From Paramesorhizobium sp049065735 (GTDB taxonomy: Bacteria; Pseudomonadota; Alphaproteobacteria; Rhizobiales; Rhizobiaceae): a DNA stretch of 64,000 nucleotides. The position numbers were made by a program, and so were the translations under genes. The stretch is from contig NZ_JBAKHD010000004.1 in assembly GCF_049065735.1 (NCBI RefSeq), positions 1 through 64,000 of the forward strand. The letters run 5' to 3'. Of this stretch, positions 49,464 to 59,646 are shown one piece after another (positions within the stretch are counted from its first letter, which is position 1; each line of letters begins with the position of its first letter). The notes below the pieces were generated by a model, which saw only the letters and a list, made by a program, of their open reading frames with translations, was not told where the DNA came from and searched no databases.

Positions 49464-49539
49464 GAGCGCGTAGCTCAGCCGGTAGAGCAACTGACTTTTA
49501 ATCAGTAGGTCCAGGGTTCGAATCCCTGCGCGCTCACCA
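49464..49539 (+). tRNA. tRNA-Lys (anticodon TTT)
   Basis: A complete 76-base cloverleaf with encoded CCA. Acceptor arms are GAGCGCG (49464-49470) and CGCGCTC (49529-49535), D-arm TAGCTCAGCCGGTAGAGCA, anticodon stem ACTGA / TCAGT with loop CTTTTAA giving the TTT anticodon at 49497-49499, and T-arm with GGTTCGAATCC. It reads AAA and AAG codons with wobble. A stretch of about 96 bases without features follows. No integrase lies nearby. Confidence 0.97.
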
Positions 49540-49635
49540 ACAAAATCAAGCAGTTACTTGAATTTCTAATAGACGAACGGGTGCAAAAATGGGCGCCATG
49601 TGACGCCCATTTCCTGTTACGATACGGATCGGTAC

Positions 49636-50514
49636 TCACGAAGCGGCAGGCGGCATCGGTTTCTTTGGCGTGCCGTGCAGCAGCGGATCGCCGGGAGCAA
49701 GCTCGTTGACGGTTTCTCCCAAGGGCTGGGGATCGGCCAAATACTCGAACTCACCCTTTCCGTCGGGAGTGGGGCCCTTGGCCCAGCGTCCGGCTTCGCT
49801 TTCGGTTCCGTCCGAGCAGTTCCAGAACTGATAGGCGACTTCGGACATTTCGCGCTCCTGCGGGAAGCTCTGCGGCACCGGCGTTGTCTCGAGGCCGTCT
49901 TCCTGCAGTTCGGCGATAGCAGCAAGCCATTGATTCTGGTGCATTGTATCCCGCGCGATCAGGAAGGAGAGCATGTCGCGAACGCCGGGGTCATCAGTCA
50001 TTTCGTAAAGACGGCAGACCTGGAGGCGTCCTTGCGATTCAGCCGTTACGTTGAAGCGGAAATCGGCAAGAAGATTGCCGGAAGCGATTGTATACCGCGC
50101 ATTCCAGGGATAGCCGACGCTGTCGGTTGGGGTGGCGCCCATGCCTGAGACAATGGCATGCTGCGGGTTCATTCCGGACACGAGCACGTCCTCAAGGCGC
50201 GAGCCTCCGAGAATCGCGCCGACCGCGGAGTTCTCAGCCGCCGCCTCCTGCGCCTCCACGGGCGACGTTTCCAGCAGCCGGGCGATCATGGTCGCCAGCA
50301 TCTCGACATGCGCGATTTCCTCCGTGCCGATGTCAAGAATCATATCCCGGTATTTGGCCGGCGCACGGCAATTCCACCCTTGGAACAGATAGGTCATCAT
50401 CACGCTGATTTCGCCCCACTGGCCGCCAAGCACTTCCTGGAGCTTCTTGGCATATACGGGGTCGGGACGTTCGGGCTTCGCATTATACTGGAACTGGTTT
50501 GTTCTGAAGAACAT
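49636..50514 (-). CDS. Manganese catalase
   Basis: A 292-residue non-haem catalase with a ferritin-like four-helix fold. The dimanganese ligands can be placed: E35 (WGEISVMM), E66 and H69 (TEEIAHVE), E159 (VTAESQGRL) and H192 (DTMHQNQW), the last two spaced exactly as in the L. plantarum enzyme. It breaks down hydrogen peroxide without haem. The C-terminal 40 residues (AKGPTPDGKGEFEYLAD, then GDPLLHGTPKKP) are the usual tail. It stands alone; its role may be in general stress or stationary phase. Confidence 0.95.
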   Translation of the reverse strand: MFFRTNQFQYNAKPERPDPVYAKKLQEVLGGQWGEISVMMTYLFQGWNCRAPAKYRDMILDIGTEEIAHVEMLATMIARLLETSPVEAQEAAAENSAVGAILGGSRLEDVLVSGMNPQHAIVSGMGATPTDSVGYPWNARYTIASGNLLADFRFNVTAESQGRLQVCRLYEMTDDPGVRDMLSFLIARDTMHQNQWLAAIAELQEDGLETTPVPQSFPQEREMSEVAYQFWNCSDGTESEAGRWAKGPTPDGKGEFEYLADPQPLGETVNELAPGDPLLHGTPKKPMPPAAS

Positions 50515-50621
50515 CTGGCTTCCCTTCGTTTGGGTTGGAGTACACTGACTGCAACCGAACGACGGGACGCCATAAACGTTCCTGTCCCTGAGAGCTTATT
50601 TAAGCCGGATATGGCCGAAGC

Positions 50622-52031
50622 CTAGTCAACCTTCGCACCGCCTCCGTTCCCGGCCCGCTCCTGCAATTCCTTCAGCAGCGCCTCGGCAATCGGCTCGTAA
50701 TTGTCGTCGAAATGGTGGCCGCCGGGCTGTTTCATCTTCTCCATGGCGGAGAGCGTGGGCTCGGTGCAGACGGTATCGTCCTCCTCCTCGCCATAGACGC
50801 AGACGACCTTGTCGAGCGGCAGGGTGGCGATGGCCGGGGCGGTCTTGTGGCTGCCTTCCATTCCGAGCCAGCCCTCGATGGTGACCTGGAAGGTGGTCGT
50901 CGTCGAAGCGCCCAGCAGAGCGATCATTTGGGTCCGGTTCTGAAGTTCAGGATCAAGATACTGCCAGGCGAAGGGAAAAGTGTCCGCGCCGAAGGAATAG
51001 CCGAAGATGGCGATGGGCAGCTTGCCGGAGGGGTCCGCCTTCCGAAGAATGGCATCGGTGTCCTCGGCGATTTCCTGCGGCGTGCGCTCCGTCCAGAAAT
51101 AGCGCAGCGAATCGACCCCCACCACATGGACGCCGTGATTGCTAAGCCAGTCGCCGATGGATTTGTCGATATCGCGCCAGCCGCCATCGCCGGAGAAGAA
51201 CACGGCGACGTAATTCGCCTTGCCCTTGGCCGGAATGTCGATGATAGGCAGAGCCTCGTTGGCGGCGTCCTTGGTCGCCATCGCCGCCGCCGCATCCGCC
51301 GCCATGTTGAGCCGTACCGTCGGGTTCTCCGCCTTCTGTAGAACGGCAATGTGCCGCTTCTTTGCCTCCGCCGGGTCGTTCACCGGGCCTGACTGGCTCA
51401 CAAGCGTCACCGGTGTCGGCAATATAGCGTCAAGCGCGTATGTATAGCCGCCACTGGGCGCAGCCGTCGCCTTGGCGCCTTCGCAGGAGGGAAGGCGGGA
51501 CTTCAGCGCATCCGCCGGGTCAAGTCCGACCGCGCCCGCCAGCGTCGCATCCGGCGCATCTGCGGCGGCGGCGTAGGCGAGAGTCGCGCCCTGGCCGATG
51601 CCCGCGACGACCGGATGGAAATAGACGTCGAGATCGAGCGTCCGCAGCGCCTCCTTGGCGATGCCTTCGAAATCCGAATCGAGATAGATGCACTCGCCGT
51701 CATCCTTGTCGAGCTCGGCGCGCCATGTGTCGAGATTGACAGGCAACACGATGAGATTGCGGGCGAGCAGCGCATCGGCAAAGGCACGATCCCTGGCATT
51801 CATCCCGCCCGTATCGGAAACGAGGACGGCAAGGCCGATGGGATCGTCAGGAGGCATGAGGACGGGAATGTCCTTGAGCCGCTCGGCGCTCACATGGGTG
51901 GCGATATCCTCCGCGCCGGTCAGCCGGGCCCAATAGCGCGGAAGTTTGCCGGAATATCCGAGATATCCGGCTGTTGCGGCAACCAGCACCAGCGCGGCCA
52001 TCGCGGCGGCAAGGAGTGGACGTTTCCTCAT
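50622..52031 (-). CDS. acvB: AcvB/VirJ-type lysyl-phosphatidylglycerol hydrolase
   Basis: The 469-residue product has a signal peptide ([23 protein letters not shown]) and two VirJ-like alpha/beta-hydrolase halves. The second half has GYSFG at 344-348, with S346 as nucleophile. In the first, the matching place reads GIGQG (144-148), a Gln in place of Ser, so that half may be inactive. In Agrobacterium AcvB has been shown to hydrolyse lysyl-phosphatidylglycerol in the periplasm; in R. tropici the orthologue AtvA pairs with LpiA in acid tolerance. The ATG at 52031 overlaps the lpiA stop (ATGA). Confidence 0.93.
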   Translation of the reverse strand: MRKRPLLAAAMAALVLVAATAGYLGYSGKLPRYWARLTGAEDIATHVSAERLKDIPVLMPPDDPIGLAVLVSDTGGMNARDRAFADALLARNLIVLPVNLDTWRAELDKDDGECIYLDSDFEGIAKEALRTLDLDVYFHPVVAGIGQGATLAYAAAADAPDATLAGAVGLDPADALKSRLPSCEGAKATAAPSGGYTYALDAILPTPVTLVSQSGPVNDPAEAKKRHIAVLQKAENPTVRLNMAADAAAAMATKDAANEALPIIDIPAKGKANYVAVFFSGDGGWRDIDKSIGDWLSNHGVHVVGVDSLRYFWTERTPQEIAEDTDAILRKADPSGKLPIAIFGYSFGADTFPFAWQYLDPELQNRTQMIALLGASTTTTFQVTIEGWLGMEGSHKTAPAIATLPLDKVVCVYGEEEDDTVCTEPTLSAMEKMKQPGGHHFDDNYEPIAEALLKELQERAGNGGGAKVD

Positions 52032-54637
52032 TTGCGGATGAACTCCAGCGGGTTGCCGTTGATGAGCGTCGTCACATCCACCAGCACGCGGGGCGTATCG
52101 AGGCCGCCGGGGCAGACGAGATAATGCGGGGACCAGACGGGATCGAACTTTTCCTTGAAGGCTTTCAGCCCGTCGAAATGGTAGAGATCCGCGCCGCGCC
52201 GGTAGAGAAAGGAGCCGAAGCGGTTCCATCGCGAGGCAAGCGGACTGCCGGAAAGACCGGAGAGAGGAGCCGCGCCGAGATTGAACCAGCGGAAACCTTC
52301 AGCCTTGGCCTGCATCAGCAGCTTGGCGAACAATGCGTCCATCATGATCTTCGATATGTTGGGCAGATAACGCATCATGTCGACAGTATACTCGTTCTTG
52401 TCGGCGCTGCGCCAGATATTGGCGAAGGCGACGATGGCGCCATCCTTCTTCATGACGGCGATATCGAAGCGGGACAGGAATTCCGGGTTGAAGAAGCCCA
52501 GCGAAAAGCGCTTCTCGCTGCCCGATTTGTGGGCGAGCCAAGCGTCCGACACGCGCCGCAGTTCCGGCATCAGCGCCGGAACCTGCTCAGCGGGGATGAC
52601 TTCGAACACGAGGCCATCCCGCGTCGCCTTGCGATCGGCATAGCGAAAGGGCTGGCGCGATGGGCCGTCCAGCGAAAAATCCTGCAACTCGACGCGCGCG
52701 ACTTCGCCGAGCTTCAGCGCGACGAGCCCCATATCGAGAAAGAGCGGCAGGCTCTGCGGCCCGACGCCGTAGAAGACGGTGCGCAGCGCCATCCGGTCCG
52801 CCAGCGCGTGGAACGACCAGGCCAGTTCTTCGGCAACCCGGCTGTCACCCACCGGCTCGCCAAGCGCAATAAGACTGCCGCCGGACTGCGCATACATGAC
52901 GAAGCCGCGATTCTCCGGATCCATCAGGAACTGCTTGTCGCCGAGCAGCGCCAGCGCGGCCTCCGCATTGGGCGACGCCGCGACGAGCGCTGGCACAGCT
53001 TCAGGGATAGCAAAGTCTGCCTTCGACCGCCGCACGCCCCGGCGGTTGACGGCGGTGTTGAGGCAGACCACGAACACCACCGCGAGCACGAGCACGGTCG
53101 CCCGCAGGAAGCGCGGCGCACTGCCGTTCCAGGCAAAATCCCACCACAGGCTATTGGAATATTCGACATGCCGGTAGACGAAGAAGCCGAGCCATGTGGC
53201 GACCAGCACCGTGGTGCCGACACTGGCGATCCAGTTCCAGGTGAGTTCGAACGGTCCGGTGATCGGACGGCGGTAGAAGGAATCGCGGAACACCCAGAGG
53301 ATTCCCGCAAAGGCGCAGAGAATGAGCGCTTCCTCCCAGTCGAGGCCCTTGACGAGTGAGAAAACCGCGCCCGCCAAAAACAGGATCATGGTCGTGACCC
53401 AGGCGCGCGCCAGGCGTCGCGCCAGCCCGCGCGCGACGATGAGGAGGGCTACGCCGACAAAGCTCGCAGCTAGATGCGACATCTCGACGAAGAACAGCGG
53501 CAGAATGTCCGACAGGATTTCCAGCCGGTAATGCATTGCCGGGGTGACGCCCGAGATGAGCAGGACGATGCCGCCGAGGAACGTCACGCTGGCGGCGAGA
53601 CCCGGAATGATTGGCTCGATGATACGTGCTGCGAAACGCGCCCGCTTGGTCAGTTGCTGGCGACGGCGAAGAACCTCCCAGACGAGAAGGCCGGCCACGG
53701 CAGTCAGCAGCGGCATGACGGTATAGATGAGCCGGTAGACGACGAGGGCGGCAATGGCCTGGGGATTTGCTCCAAGGCCGAGACCCGCTACGATGGTCGC
53801 CTCAAAGGCGCCGAGGCCGCCCGGCGCATGGCTGGCGACGCCGATAATGACGGCAATGACGTAGACGAGCGCGAAGATGGCGAAGCTGGGAACCACCCCC
53901 TCGGGCATCAGAACGTAAAGCGTCGCCGCCGCCGCCGTGACATCGACGAGACCGGCGGCGACCTGGATGAGCGCGCCGCGTGAGGTGGGGAGTTTCAGCG
54001 TGAACTGGCCGATCTGCAGGGAGCGGTCGCCCTTCGACAGCCAGTAGATGAGCCAGCCAATACCGCCGAGCAGAAGCACCCCGGCGAGAATATCGATGCG
54101 CGGATCGATTGCCGAAAGCCACGGAATGTCCGCCGGGTCGATCAGCATGGCCGCGCCGATGAGGATGATGAAGGCGAACCAGATGGCGAACCAGGAGGTC
54201 CCCACGATCCGCCCAATATCGAAAAGGCTTATGCCTTCCGCCGCATAGATGCGGTAGCGCAGCGCGCCGCCCGTCAACAGAGAGAAGCCGAGCGCGTTGG
54301 AAATCGCATAGCCCGTCGCGCCCGCTACCCCGGAAAGCCAGTGCGGTATGCGCCCCGGCGCGATGGTATCGACCGCCACCACGTCATAGAGCGCGACGGC
54401 CACATAGCTGAGACAGGTGAAGAACAGCGCGAGCCCGATGGCGTGGAGCGATGTATGTTCGATCGCAAGCAGCGTTTCATGCCGGGAGGTATGCCGCAGC
54501 ATATCCTGCAGTACGAACAGCGCTAGCAGGGCGATGGCAATGCCGGCAACCGGCAGCGCAATGGGCTGGAATCGCTTAAGTCTGCGCCAAAAGCCGGGAG
54601 CGAAGGCAAATGACTGCGGGCCATCAATTGGGTTCAT
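52028..54637 (-). CDS. lpiA: Lysyl-phosphatidylglycerol synthase (LpiA/MprF family)
   Basis: The 869-residue membrane protein has an N-terminal flippase-like region of about 12-14 spans (residues 30-530) and a cytosolic DUF2156 lysyl-transferase domain (about 560-860, e.g. [29 protein letters not shown]). It adds lysine from Lys-tRNA to phosphatidylglycerol and moves the product to the outer leaflet, making the membrane less negative and more resistant to cationic peptides. ATG 54637 (MNPIDG) has AAGGT in front; another in-frame ATG at 54700 lies upstream within a decayed repeat. It is the first gene of the lpiA-acvB operon. tRNA-Lys lies 4.5 kb away, probably by chance. Confidence 0.95.
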   Translation of the reverse strand: MNPIDGPQSFAFAPGFWRRLKRFQPIALPVAGIAIALLALFVLQDMLRHTSRHETLLAIEHTSLHAIGLALFFTCLSYVAVALYDVVAVDTIAPGRIPHWLSGVAGATGYAISNALGFSLLTGGALRYRIYAAEGISLFDIGRIVGTSWFAIWFAFIILIGAAMLIDPADIPWLSAIDPRIDILAGVLLLGGIGWLIYWLSKGDRSLQIGQFTLKLPTSRGALIQVAAGLVDVTAAAATLYVLMPEGVVPSFAIFALVYVIAVIIGVASHAPGGLGAFEATIVAGLGLGANPQAIAALVVYRLIYTVMPLLTAVAGLLVWEVLRRRQQLTKRARFAARIIEPIIPGLAASVTFLGGIVLLISGVTPAMHYRLEILSDILPLFFVEMSHLAASFVGVALLIVARGLARRLARAWVTTMILFLAGAVFSLVKGLDWEEALILCAFAGILWVFRDSFYRRPITGPFELTWNWIASVGTTVLVATWLGFFVYRHVEYSNSLWWDFAWNGSAPRFLRATVLVLAVVFVVCLNTAVNRRGVRRSKADFAIPEAVPALVAASPNAEAALALLGDKQFLMDPENRGFVMYAQSGGSLIALGEPVGDSRVAEELAWSFHALADRMALRTVFYGVGPQSLPLFLDMGLVALKLGEVARVELQDFSLDGPSRQPFRYADRKATRDGLVFEVIPAEQVPALMPELRRVSDAWLAHKSGSEKRFSLGFFNPEFLSRFDIAVMKKDGAIVAFANIWRSADKNEYTVDMMRYLPNISKIMMDALFAKLLMQAKAEGFRWFNLGAAPLSGLSGSPLASRWNRFGSFLYRRGADLYHFDGLKAFKEKFDPVWSPHYLVCPGGLDTPRVLVDVTTLINGNPLEFIRK

Positions 54638-54652
54638 AGGCGCTACCTTGGA

Positions 54653-54692
54653 GCATATTCCCTGAAGGCTACAACTTTTAGATATGTTTGCG
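54653..54692. repeat. Possible decayed copy of the 44-bp palindrome
   Basis: GCATATTCCCTGAAGG ... CAACTTTTAGATATG followed by TTTGCGG follows the layout of the dispersed palindrome, but with many differences and reduced symmetry. It includes the upstream alternative start region of lpiA. It could be a degraded eighth copy or a coincidence. Confidence 0.35.
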
Positions 54693-54906
54693 GCTGACAA
54701 GACTTTGGCAAAAGCTGATCCTTCGCCCGCTTGGTCCCGATTCTAGGCAAACTTGTGGTAATAATCAGCGGCCGAAAAATTCTCCTCGTCCATTCGACCT
54801 GCGTCAACGATAGCACGGATTTTACTTGGGATTGCTGCGGGGTGCGATTAGATCGGATCAAAGATTTGATAGTTATGACGAAACCGGAAAGCACTGAGGG
54901 GGAAAC

Positions 54907-55653
54907 ATGGCGCTCGACGTCTCCTATGTAACGGCGGTTGGTGCGGGTGCGCTGTCGTTCCTGTCGCCCTGCGTGTTGCCACTCGTCCCGCCCTATCTGT
55001 GCTATATGGCGGGCGTATCCGTCGAGGATTTCCGGGCCGATGGAGCGGCAACCGCCGATGCGTCACGAAGGAAGGCGCTGTTTGCCGCATCCTTCGCCTT
55101 CGTGCTCGGCTTCACCACGGTGTTTGTCGCGCTGGGGGCGGGGGCGTCGTCCATCGGCGCATTTCTGCGGGCATGGCAGCAGGAGATTGCCATTATCGCC
55201 GGCCTTGCCATCATCGTGATGGGCCTCAATTTCCTGGGCCTCTTCCGCCTGTCGATCCTCTCCCGCGAGGCCCGCTTCCAGGCGCGGAACGCTCCGGCAA
55301 ATCCGGTCGGCGCCTATGTCATGGGCCTCGCCTTCGCATTCGGCTGGACGCCGTGCATCGGCCCGGTGCTCGGTCCCATCCTGACGCTCGCTGGGGCGAG
55401 AAGCACGGTGGGCGAGGGAGCGACCTTGCTTGCCACCTATTCGTTGGGCCTAGGCATTCCCTTTATCATTGCCGCGCTGTTCTCCGGCGCGTTCATGCGT
55501 TTTCTGGCCAAATTCAGGGTACATCTGGGCAAAGTGGAAAAAGTGATGGGCGTTCTGCTTGTCGTCGCCGGGTTGCTTTTCCTGACGGGCGGGATGCAGT
55601 CCTTCTCCTTCTGGCTGCTGGAAACATTTCCCGCGCTCGGTCAACTCGGGTAA
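54907..55653 (+). CDS. ccdA: Cytochrome c biogenesis thiol-disulphide transporter CcdA
   Basis: A 248-residue protein with six membrane spans. The two redox cysteines are in SFLSPCVLPLVPPY (C22, first span) and FGWTPCIGPVLGPI (about C152, fourth span). It carries electrons from cytoplasmic thioredoxin to periplasmic thiol proteins such as CcmG. GAGGGGGAAAC lies before the ATG at 54907. It is divergent from lpiA across a 269-base gap that probably holds both promoters and in which I see no clear operator. Confidence 0.95.
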   Translation: MALDVSYVTAVGAGALSFLSPCVLPLVPPYLCYMAGVSVEDFRADGAATADASRRKALFAASFAFVLGFTTVFVALGAGASSIGAFLRAWQQEIAIIAGLAIIVMGLNFLGLFRLSILSREARFQARNAPANPVGAYVMGLAFAFGWTPCIGPVLGPILTLAGARSTVGEGATLLATYSLGLGIPFIIAALFSGAFMRFLAKFRVHLGKVEKVMGVLLVVAGLLFLTGGMQSFSFWLLETFPALGQLG

Positions 55654-55731
55654 GCCTATTTATAGGCTTTGCCGATTAGGGTAGGGAGCTTATAAAGCCC
55701 CCGCTCTGTTCCTCACCAGGTACTTATTCCC

Positions 55732-57093
55732 ATGACCAGCCGAACCTGTCTTTCGATCATCCTTGCTGCCGGCGAAGGGACGCGGATGAAATCCGATCTG
55801 CCCAAGGTGCTGCACAAGATCGCAGGCCTGCCGCTCGTCTGCCATGTGGCCAAGGCGATCAGGGGCGCAGGCGAGGGCGATATCGCGCTTATTGTCGGAC
55901 GCGGCGCGGATGCAGTGAAGGCGGCGGTGGAGCAGGCACCCAATGTCTCGGCCTATGAGCAGAAGGAGCGCCTCGGCACCGCCCATGCGGTGCTGGCGGC
56001 GCGCGAGGCCATCGCACGGGGCTATGACGATCTCCTTGTGGTGTTCGGCGACACTCCCCTGATCGAGGATTGTGCCCTGATCGACGCTCGCAACAAGCTG
56101 GCAGAAGGCTTCGATATCGTGGTGATGGGCTTCCGACCGGTCAATCCCACCGGCTACGGCCGGCTGATAGAAGAGAACGGCAAACTCATCGCGATACGCG
56201 AGGAAAAGGACGCAACCGATTCTGAGAGAAGCATAAATTTCTGCAATGGTGGGTTGATGGCCCTGAAGGGCGTACATGCGTTGACTCTACTTGAGAAGGT
56301 CCGCAACGATAACGCCAAGGGCGAATACTATCTCACTGATATCGTTGAAATCGCGCATCGCGACGGACTGCGGGTAACGGCAATCGAGGTGCCCGTGGAC
56401 AATGTCATCGGCATCAACACCCGTGTGGAACTGGCTGAAGCCGAAGCCATCTGGCAACAGCGCAAGCGCCGATCCGTCATGCTGTCCGGCGTGACGCTGA
56501 TCGCACCGGAAACCGTATTCTTCTCGCACGACACGCAAATCGAGCCGGATGTGCTGATCGAGCCCAATGTCTTTTTCGGCCCCGACGTCCATATCGCATC
56601 CGGTGCGGTGATCCATGCTTTCAGCCATATCGAGGGCGCGCGCGTCGGCCCGGATGTGGAGATCGGCCCCTTCGCACGGCTTCGTCCGGGTGCCGACCTC
56701 GCTGAAAAAGCAAAGGTCGGCAATTTTTGTGAGGTCAAGAACGCCATTGTCGAGAAGGGCGCCAAGATCAACCACCTCTCCTATATCGGCGACGCTTCCA
56801 TCGGCGCGGGCGCCAATATCGGTGCGGGGACCATCACCTGCAACTACGACGGCTACAACAAGAGCAAGACGGAGATCGGCGCGGGCACGTTTATCGGCTC
56901 CAACACGTCGCTGGTCGCCCCTGTTTCGGTCGGCGATAACGCCTATGTCGCCTCCGGCAGCGTGATCACCGAAAACGTCCCCGCCAATGCGCTTGCCTTC
57001 GGCCGCGCGAGGCAGGTGATAAAGGAAGGCCGCGCCACGGTGCTGCGAGAAAAATATGCAGCGATCAAGGCGGGGAAGAAGGCCGGAAAATAA
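55732..57093 (+). CDS. glmU: Bifunctional UDP-GlcNAc synthase GlmU
   Basis: The 453-residue enzyme makes UDP-N-acetylglucosamine. The N-terminal uridylyltransferase domain (about 5-230) has [25 protein letters not shown] and [12 protein letters not shown]; the C-terminal acetyltransferase domain is a left-handed beta helix with repeated hexapeptides (about 250-430), including [49 protein letters not shown] with the catalytic His. glmS follows after 96 bases, so the first and last steps of the pathway are adjacent. Confidence 0.97.
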   Translation: MTSRTCLSIILAAGEGTRMKSDLPKVLHKIAGLPLVCHVAKAIRGAGEGDIALIVGRGADAVKAAVEQAPNVSAYEQKERLGTAHAVLAAREAIARGYDDLLVVFGDTPLIEDCALIDARNKLAEGFDIVVMGFRPVNPTGYGRLIEENGKLIAIREEKDATDSERSINFCNGGLMALKGVHALTLLEKVRNDNAKGEYYLTDIVEIAHRDGLRVTAIEVPVDNVIGINTRVELAEAEAIWQQRKRRSVMLSGVTLIAPETVFFSHDTQIEPDVLIEPNVFFGPDVHIASGAVIHAFSHIEGARVGPDVEIGPFARLRPGADLAEKAKVGNFCEVKNAIVEKGAKINHLSYIGDASIGAGANIGAGTITCNYDGYNKSKTEIGAGTFIGSNTSLVAPVSVGDNAYVASGSVITENVPANALAFGRARQVIKEGRATVLREKYAAIKAGKKAGK

Positions 57094-57189
57094 GTTAAAG
57101 CCGCGAAAGACATTGTGATTACCCGGCTGGCAAATCGCAGTTTAAGCAATCTGCGGCTGATTTGAATCGGAAAAAAGGGAAGCGCTTGC

Positions 57190-59013
57190 ATGTGTGGCAT
57201 TATCGGGATCGTCGGCGTCAATTCTGCCGCTCCGCGTCTGGTCGATTCGCTGAAGCGGCTGGAATATCGCGGCTATGACTCGGCTGGCGTCGCCACGCTG
57301 GAAGACGGCCGGCTCACGCGCCGCCGCGCCGAAGGCAAGCTCGTCAATCTGGAAAAGCGGCTCGCGGATGATCCGCTCTCCGGCACGATCGGCATCGGCC
57401 ACACCCGCTGGGCAACCCATGGCGCGCCGACCGAGCGCAACGCCCATCCGCATATGACCGACAAGCTCGCCATCGTCCATAACGGCATCATCGAGAATTT
57501 CGCGGAACTTCGTGCCGATCTGGAAGCCGATGGCTACACCTTTCAGACCGATACCGACACCGAGGCCGTGGCCCATCTGGTGACGCGCGAACTGGACCGA
57601 GGAAAGAAGCCGGTGGAAGCGGTGCGCGAAAGCCTGGCCAAGCTGAGGGGCGCATTCGCACTGGCATTCCTCTTTGCCGGTGACGAGGATCTGCTGATCG
57701 GTGCCCGCCAAGGACCGCCGCTTGCCATCGGCCATGGCGAGGGCGAGATGTTCCTGGGCTCGGACGCGGTCGCGCTCGCCCCCTTCACCGATACCGTCAC
57801 CTATCTCCACGACGGCGATTGGGCCGTGCTGACGCGCGAAAGCGTTGTCATCTACGATGAAAACGGCAAGGAAGTTTCCCGCCCCGCGCAGAAATCGGCC
57901 GGCGCGGCTTTTCTGGTGAGCAAGGGCAACCACCGCCATTTCATGGAAAAGGAAATCCACGAGCAGCCGGAGGTCATCTCCCACACGCTCGCCCATTATC
58001 TCGATTTCACCAGCGGCAAGATCAAGCCCGAGAGCGTTCCGGTCGATTTCACGAAGATCGGCCGGCTGGCGATTTCCGCCTGCGGCACGGCCTTCTATGC
58101 CGCGTCAATCGGCAAATACTGGTTCGAGCAGATCGCGCGCATCCCTGTCGATATCGATATCGCCTCGGAATTCCGTTATCGCGAAATGCCCTTGTCGAAG
58201 GACACGCTTGCGCTTTTCGTTTCGCAGTCCGGCGAAACGGCCGACACGCTGGCGAGCCTGCGCTATTGCAAGGCTCAAGGCTTGCAGATCGCTTCCATCG
58301 TCAATGTCCGGGAATCGACCATCGCCCGGGAATCGGACGTGGTGTTCCCGACGCTGGCCGGCCCGGAGATCGGCGTCGCCTCGACCAAGGCATTCACCTG
58401 CCAGCTTTCGGTCTTGGCCGCGCTCGCCATTGCCGCTGGCCGGGCGCGCGGCACCATCGATGAAAAACAGGAACAACAGCTCGTCCGCCATCTCTCCGAA
58501 ATCCCGCGCTTCGCCAACGAAGTGCTGCATCTCTCCTCCCAGGTGGAAGCGGTCTGCCGCGAGCTGATGCTCGTCAAGCACGCGCTTTATCTCGGCCGCG
58601 GCACCAGCTTCCCGCTCGCCATGGAAGGCGCGCTGAAGCTGAAGGAAATCTCCTATATCCATGCCGAAGGTTACGCCGCGGGCGAATTGAAGCACGGCCC
58701 CATCGCGCTCATCGACGAGACGATGCCGGTTATCGTCATCGCCCCGCATGACAAGCTCTATGAGAAGACCGTCTCCAATATGCAGGAAGTCGCGGCGCGC
58801 GGCGGCCGCATCATCCTGATTACGGACAAAAAAGGCGCGTCGGCGGCAGGATTGAAGACCCTCGACACCATCGTCCTGCCCGACATGCCCGAAATCATCG
58901 CCCCGCTGATCTACGCCCTCCCGGTGCAAATGCTCGCCTACCACACCGCCGTGTTCATGGGCACGGATGTGGACCAGCCGCGCAATCTGGCGAAGTCGGT
59001 GACGGTGGAGTAG
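57190..59013 (+). CDS. glmS: Glucosamine-6-phosphate synthase (isomerising)
   Basis: The 607-residue enzyme uses glutamine to turn fructose-6-phosphate into glucosamine-6-phosphate. MCGIIGIVG has the N-terminal Cys nucleophile; GHTRWATHGAPTERNAHPH is part of the glutaminase site (residues 2-215). Two SIS domains follow (about 285-420 and 460-595), with SQSGETADT and SFPLAMEGALKLKEISY. The chain ends LAKSVTVE, as is typical. The 96-base gap from glmU contains no room for a glmS ribozyme. It is likely co-transcribed with glmU. Confidence 0.98.
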   Translation: MCGIIGIVGVNSAAPRLVDSLKRLEYRGYDSAGVATLEDGRLTRRRAEGKLVNLEKRLADDPLSGTIGIGHTRWATHGAPTERNAHPHMTDKLAIVHNGIIENFAELRADLEADGYTFQTDTDTEAVAHLVTRELDRGKKPVEAVRESLAKLRGAFALAFLFAGDEDLLIGARQGPPLAIGHGEGEMFLGSDAVALAPFTDTVTYLHDGDWAVLTRESVVIYDENGKEVSRPAQKSAGAAFLVSKGNHRHFMEKEIHEQPEVISHTLAHYLDFTSGKIKPESVPVDFTKIGRLAISACGTAFYAASIGKYWFEQIARIPVDIDIASEFRYREMPLSKDTLALFVSQSGETADTLASLRYCKAQGLQIASIVNVRESTIARESDVVFPTLAGPEIGVASTKAFTCQLSVLAALAIAAGRARGTIDEKQEQQLVRHLSEIPRFANEVLHLSSQVEAVCRELMLVKHALYLGRGTSFPLAMEGALKLKEISYIHAEGYAAGELKHGPIALIDETMPVIVIAPHDKLYEKTVSNMQEVAARGGRIILITDKKGASAAGLKTLDTIVLPDMPEIIAPLIYALPVQMLAYHTAVFMGTDVDQPRNLAKSVTVE

Positions 59014-59044
59014 GATGGGAGATAGCGGGAGGGGGCTGATTATG

Positions 59045-59088
59045 TTGTTACTACGAAAATTGACATTTAAAATTTATCGTAGTAACAA
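59045..59088. promoter_or_regulatory. Inverted repeat over the brnTA promoter
   Basis: TTGTTACTACGA (59045-59056) and TCGTAGTAACAA (59077-59088) are perfect inverse copies 12 bases long around a 20-base AT-rich centre that contains a TTGACA -35 (59060-59065). The right arm ends two bases before the brnT ATG, so the transcript has a very short leader. It is the natural binding site of the BrnA antitoxin, which is known to repress its own operon. Confidence 0.8.
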
Positions 59089-59090
59089 TA

Positions 59091-59489
59091 ATGCAGATTG
59101 AATTCGATCCGTTCAAACGGCGAGACACGCTAAACGAGCGCGGGCTCGACATGGCCGATGCTGCCACCGTGTTCGAAGGCGAGCATCTGACGATTGAAGA
59201 TGATCGGTTCGACTATGGCGAAACCCGCTACATCACGGTTGGATTTTTGGCTGGCCGGATGGTCGTTCTCGTATGGACACCGCGCGGTGACAGGTGCCGC
59301 ATTATCAGCCTGAGGAAAGCCAATGACCGCGAACAGAAAGCCTATGCCCCCCGATTTCGACGAAATCCCGGATTTATCCACGCCCGAATGGCTGGAGAAG
59401 TTCGCTACGGTCAAGGTGCAGCGTGGCCGTCCGAAAGCGCTCACTACCAAAGTGAGTACTACAATCCGCCTCAGCCCGGATGTGCTTGA
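59091..59489 (+). CDS. brnT: BrnT-family ribonuclease toxin with extended C-terminus
   Basis: A 132-residue frame whose first 86 residues match BrnT, an RNase of the RelE fold: MQIEFDPFKRRDTLNERGLDMADAATVF, then ETRYITVGFLAGRMVVLVWTPRGDRCRIISLRKANDREQKAYA. BrnT proteins normally end close to this point. Here the frame runs 46 more residues (PRFRRNPGFIHARMAGEV and so on), overlapping brnA by 167 bases in another frame. No ribosome binding site is seen; the start is nearly leaderless after the operator. Whether the tail is made and folded is unknown. Confidence 0.85.
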   Translation: MQIEFDPFKRRDTLNERGLDMADAATVFEGEHLTIEDDRFDYGETRYITVGFLAGRMVVLVWTPRGDRCRIISLRKANDREQKAYAPRFRRNPGFIHARMAGEVRYGQGAAWPSESAHYQSEYYNPPQPGCA

Positions 59490-59640
59490 GCATTTCAAAG
59501 CAGGAGGTCCCGGCTGGCAGTCGCGGATCAACGAGGCGTTGCGGAAAGTAGTCGAAGTCGAGAAGAAAAGCGCGCGCGAATTAGCGAGACTAGGCGGTAC
59601 GGAGCCAGATATAGTCGCTCCGCCACGCCGTCGGTGGTGA
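59323..59640 (+). CDS. brnA: BrnA-family antitoxin
   Basis: A 105-residue antitoxin with a ribbon-helix-helix DNA-binding domain in the centre (KVSTTIRLSPDVLEHFKAGGPGWQSRINEALRKVV, about residues 43-77). The N-terminal part (MTANRKPMPPDFDEIPDLSTPEWLEKF) is the toxin-binding region and the start may be M1 at 59323 or M8 at 59344. It overlaps the extended brnT frame by 167 bases and should neutralise BrnT and repress the operon through the inverted repeat upstream. It is convergent with recG, seven bases away. Confidence 0.88.
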   Translation: MTANRKPMPPDFDEIPDLSTPEWLEKFATVKVQRGRPKALTTKVSTTIRLSPDVLEHFKAGGPGWQSRINEALRKVVEVEKKSARELARLGGTEPDIVAPPRRRW

Positions 59641-59646
59641 TGGTTT

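Noticed and set aside
49464..49539. tRNA-Lys as an integration site for a mobile element
   Set aside because: No integrase, no direct repeat of the tRNA 3' end and no foreign-looking genes were seen downstream; the neighbours are ordinary chromosomal genes.
49464..54637. tRNA-Lys and lpiA as one functional unit, since LpiA uses Lys-tRNA
   Set aside because: They are 4.5 kb apart on opposite strands with a catalase gene between; nothing in the sequence links them.
57094..57189. A glmS ribozyme or other riboswitch ahead of glmS
   Set aside because: The gap is 96 bases and shows no ribozyme core; glmS ribozymes are typical of Firmicutes, not of this class.
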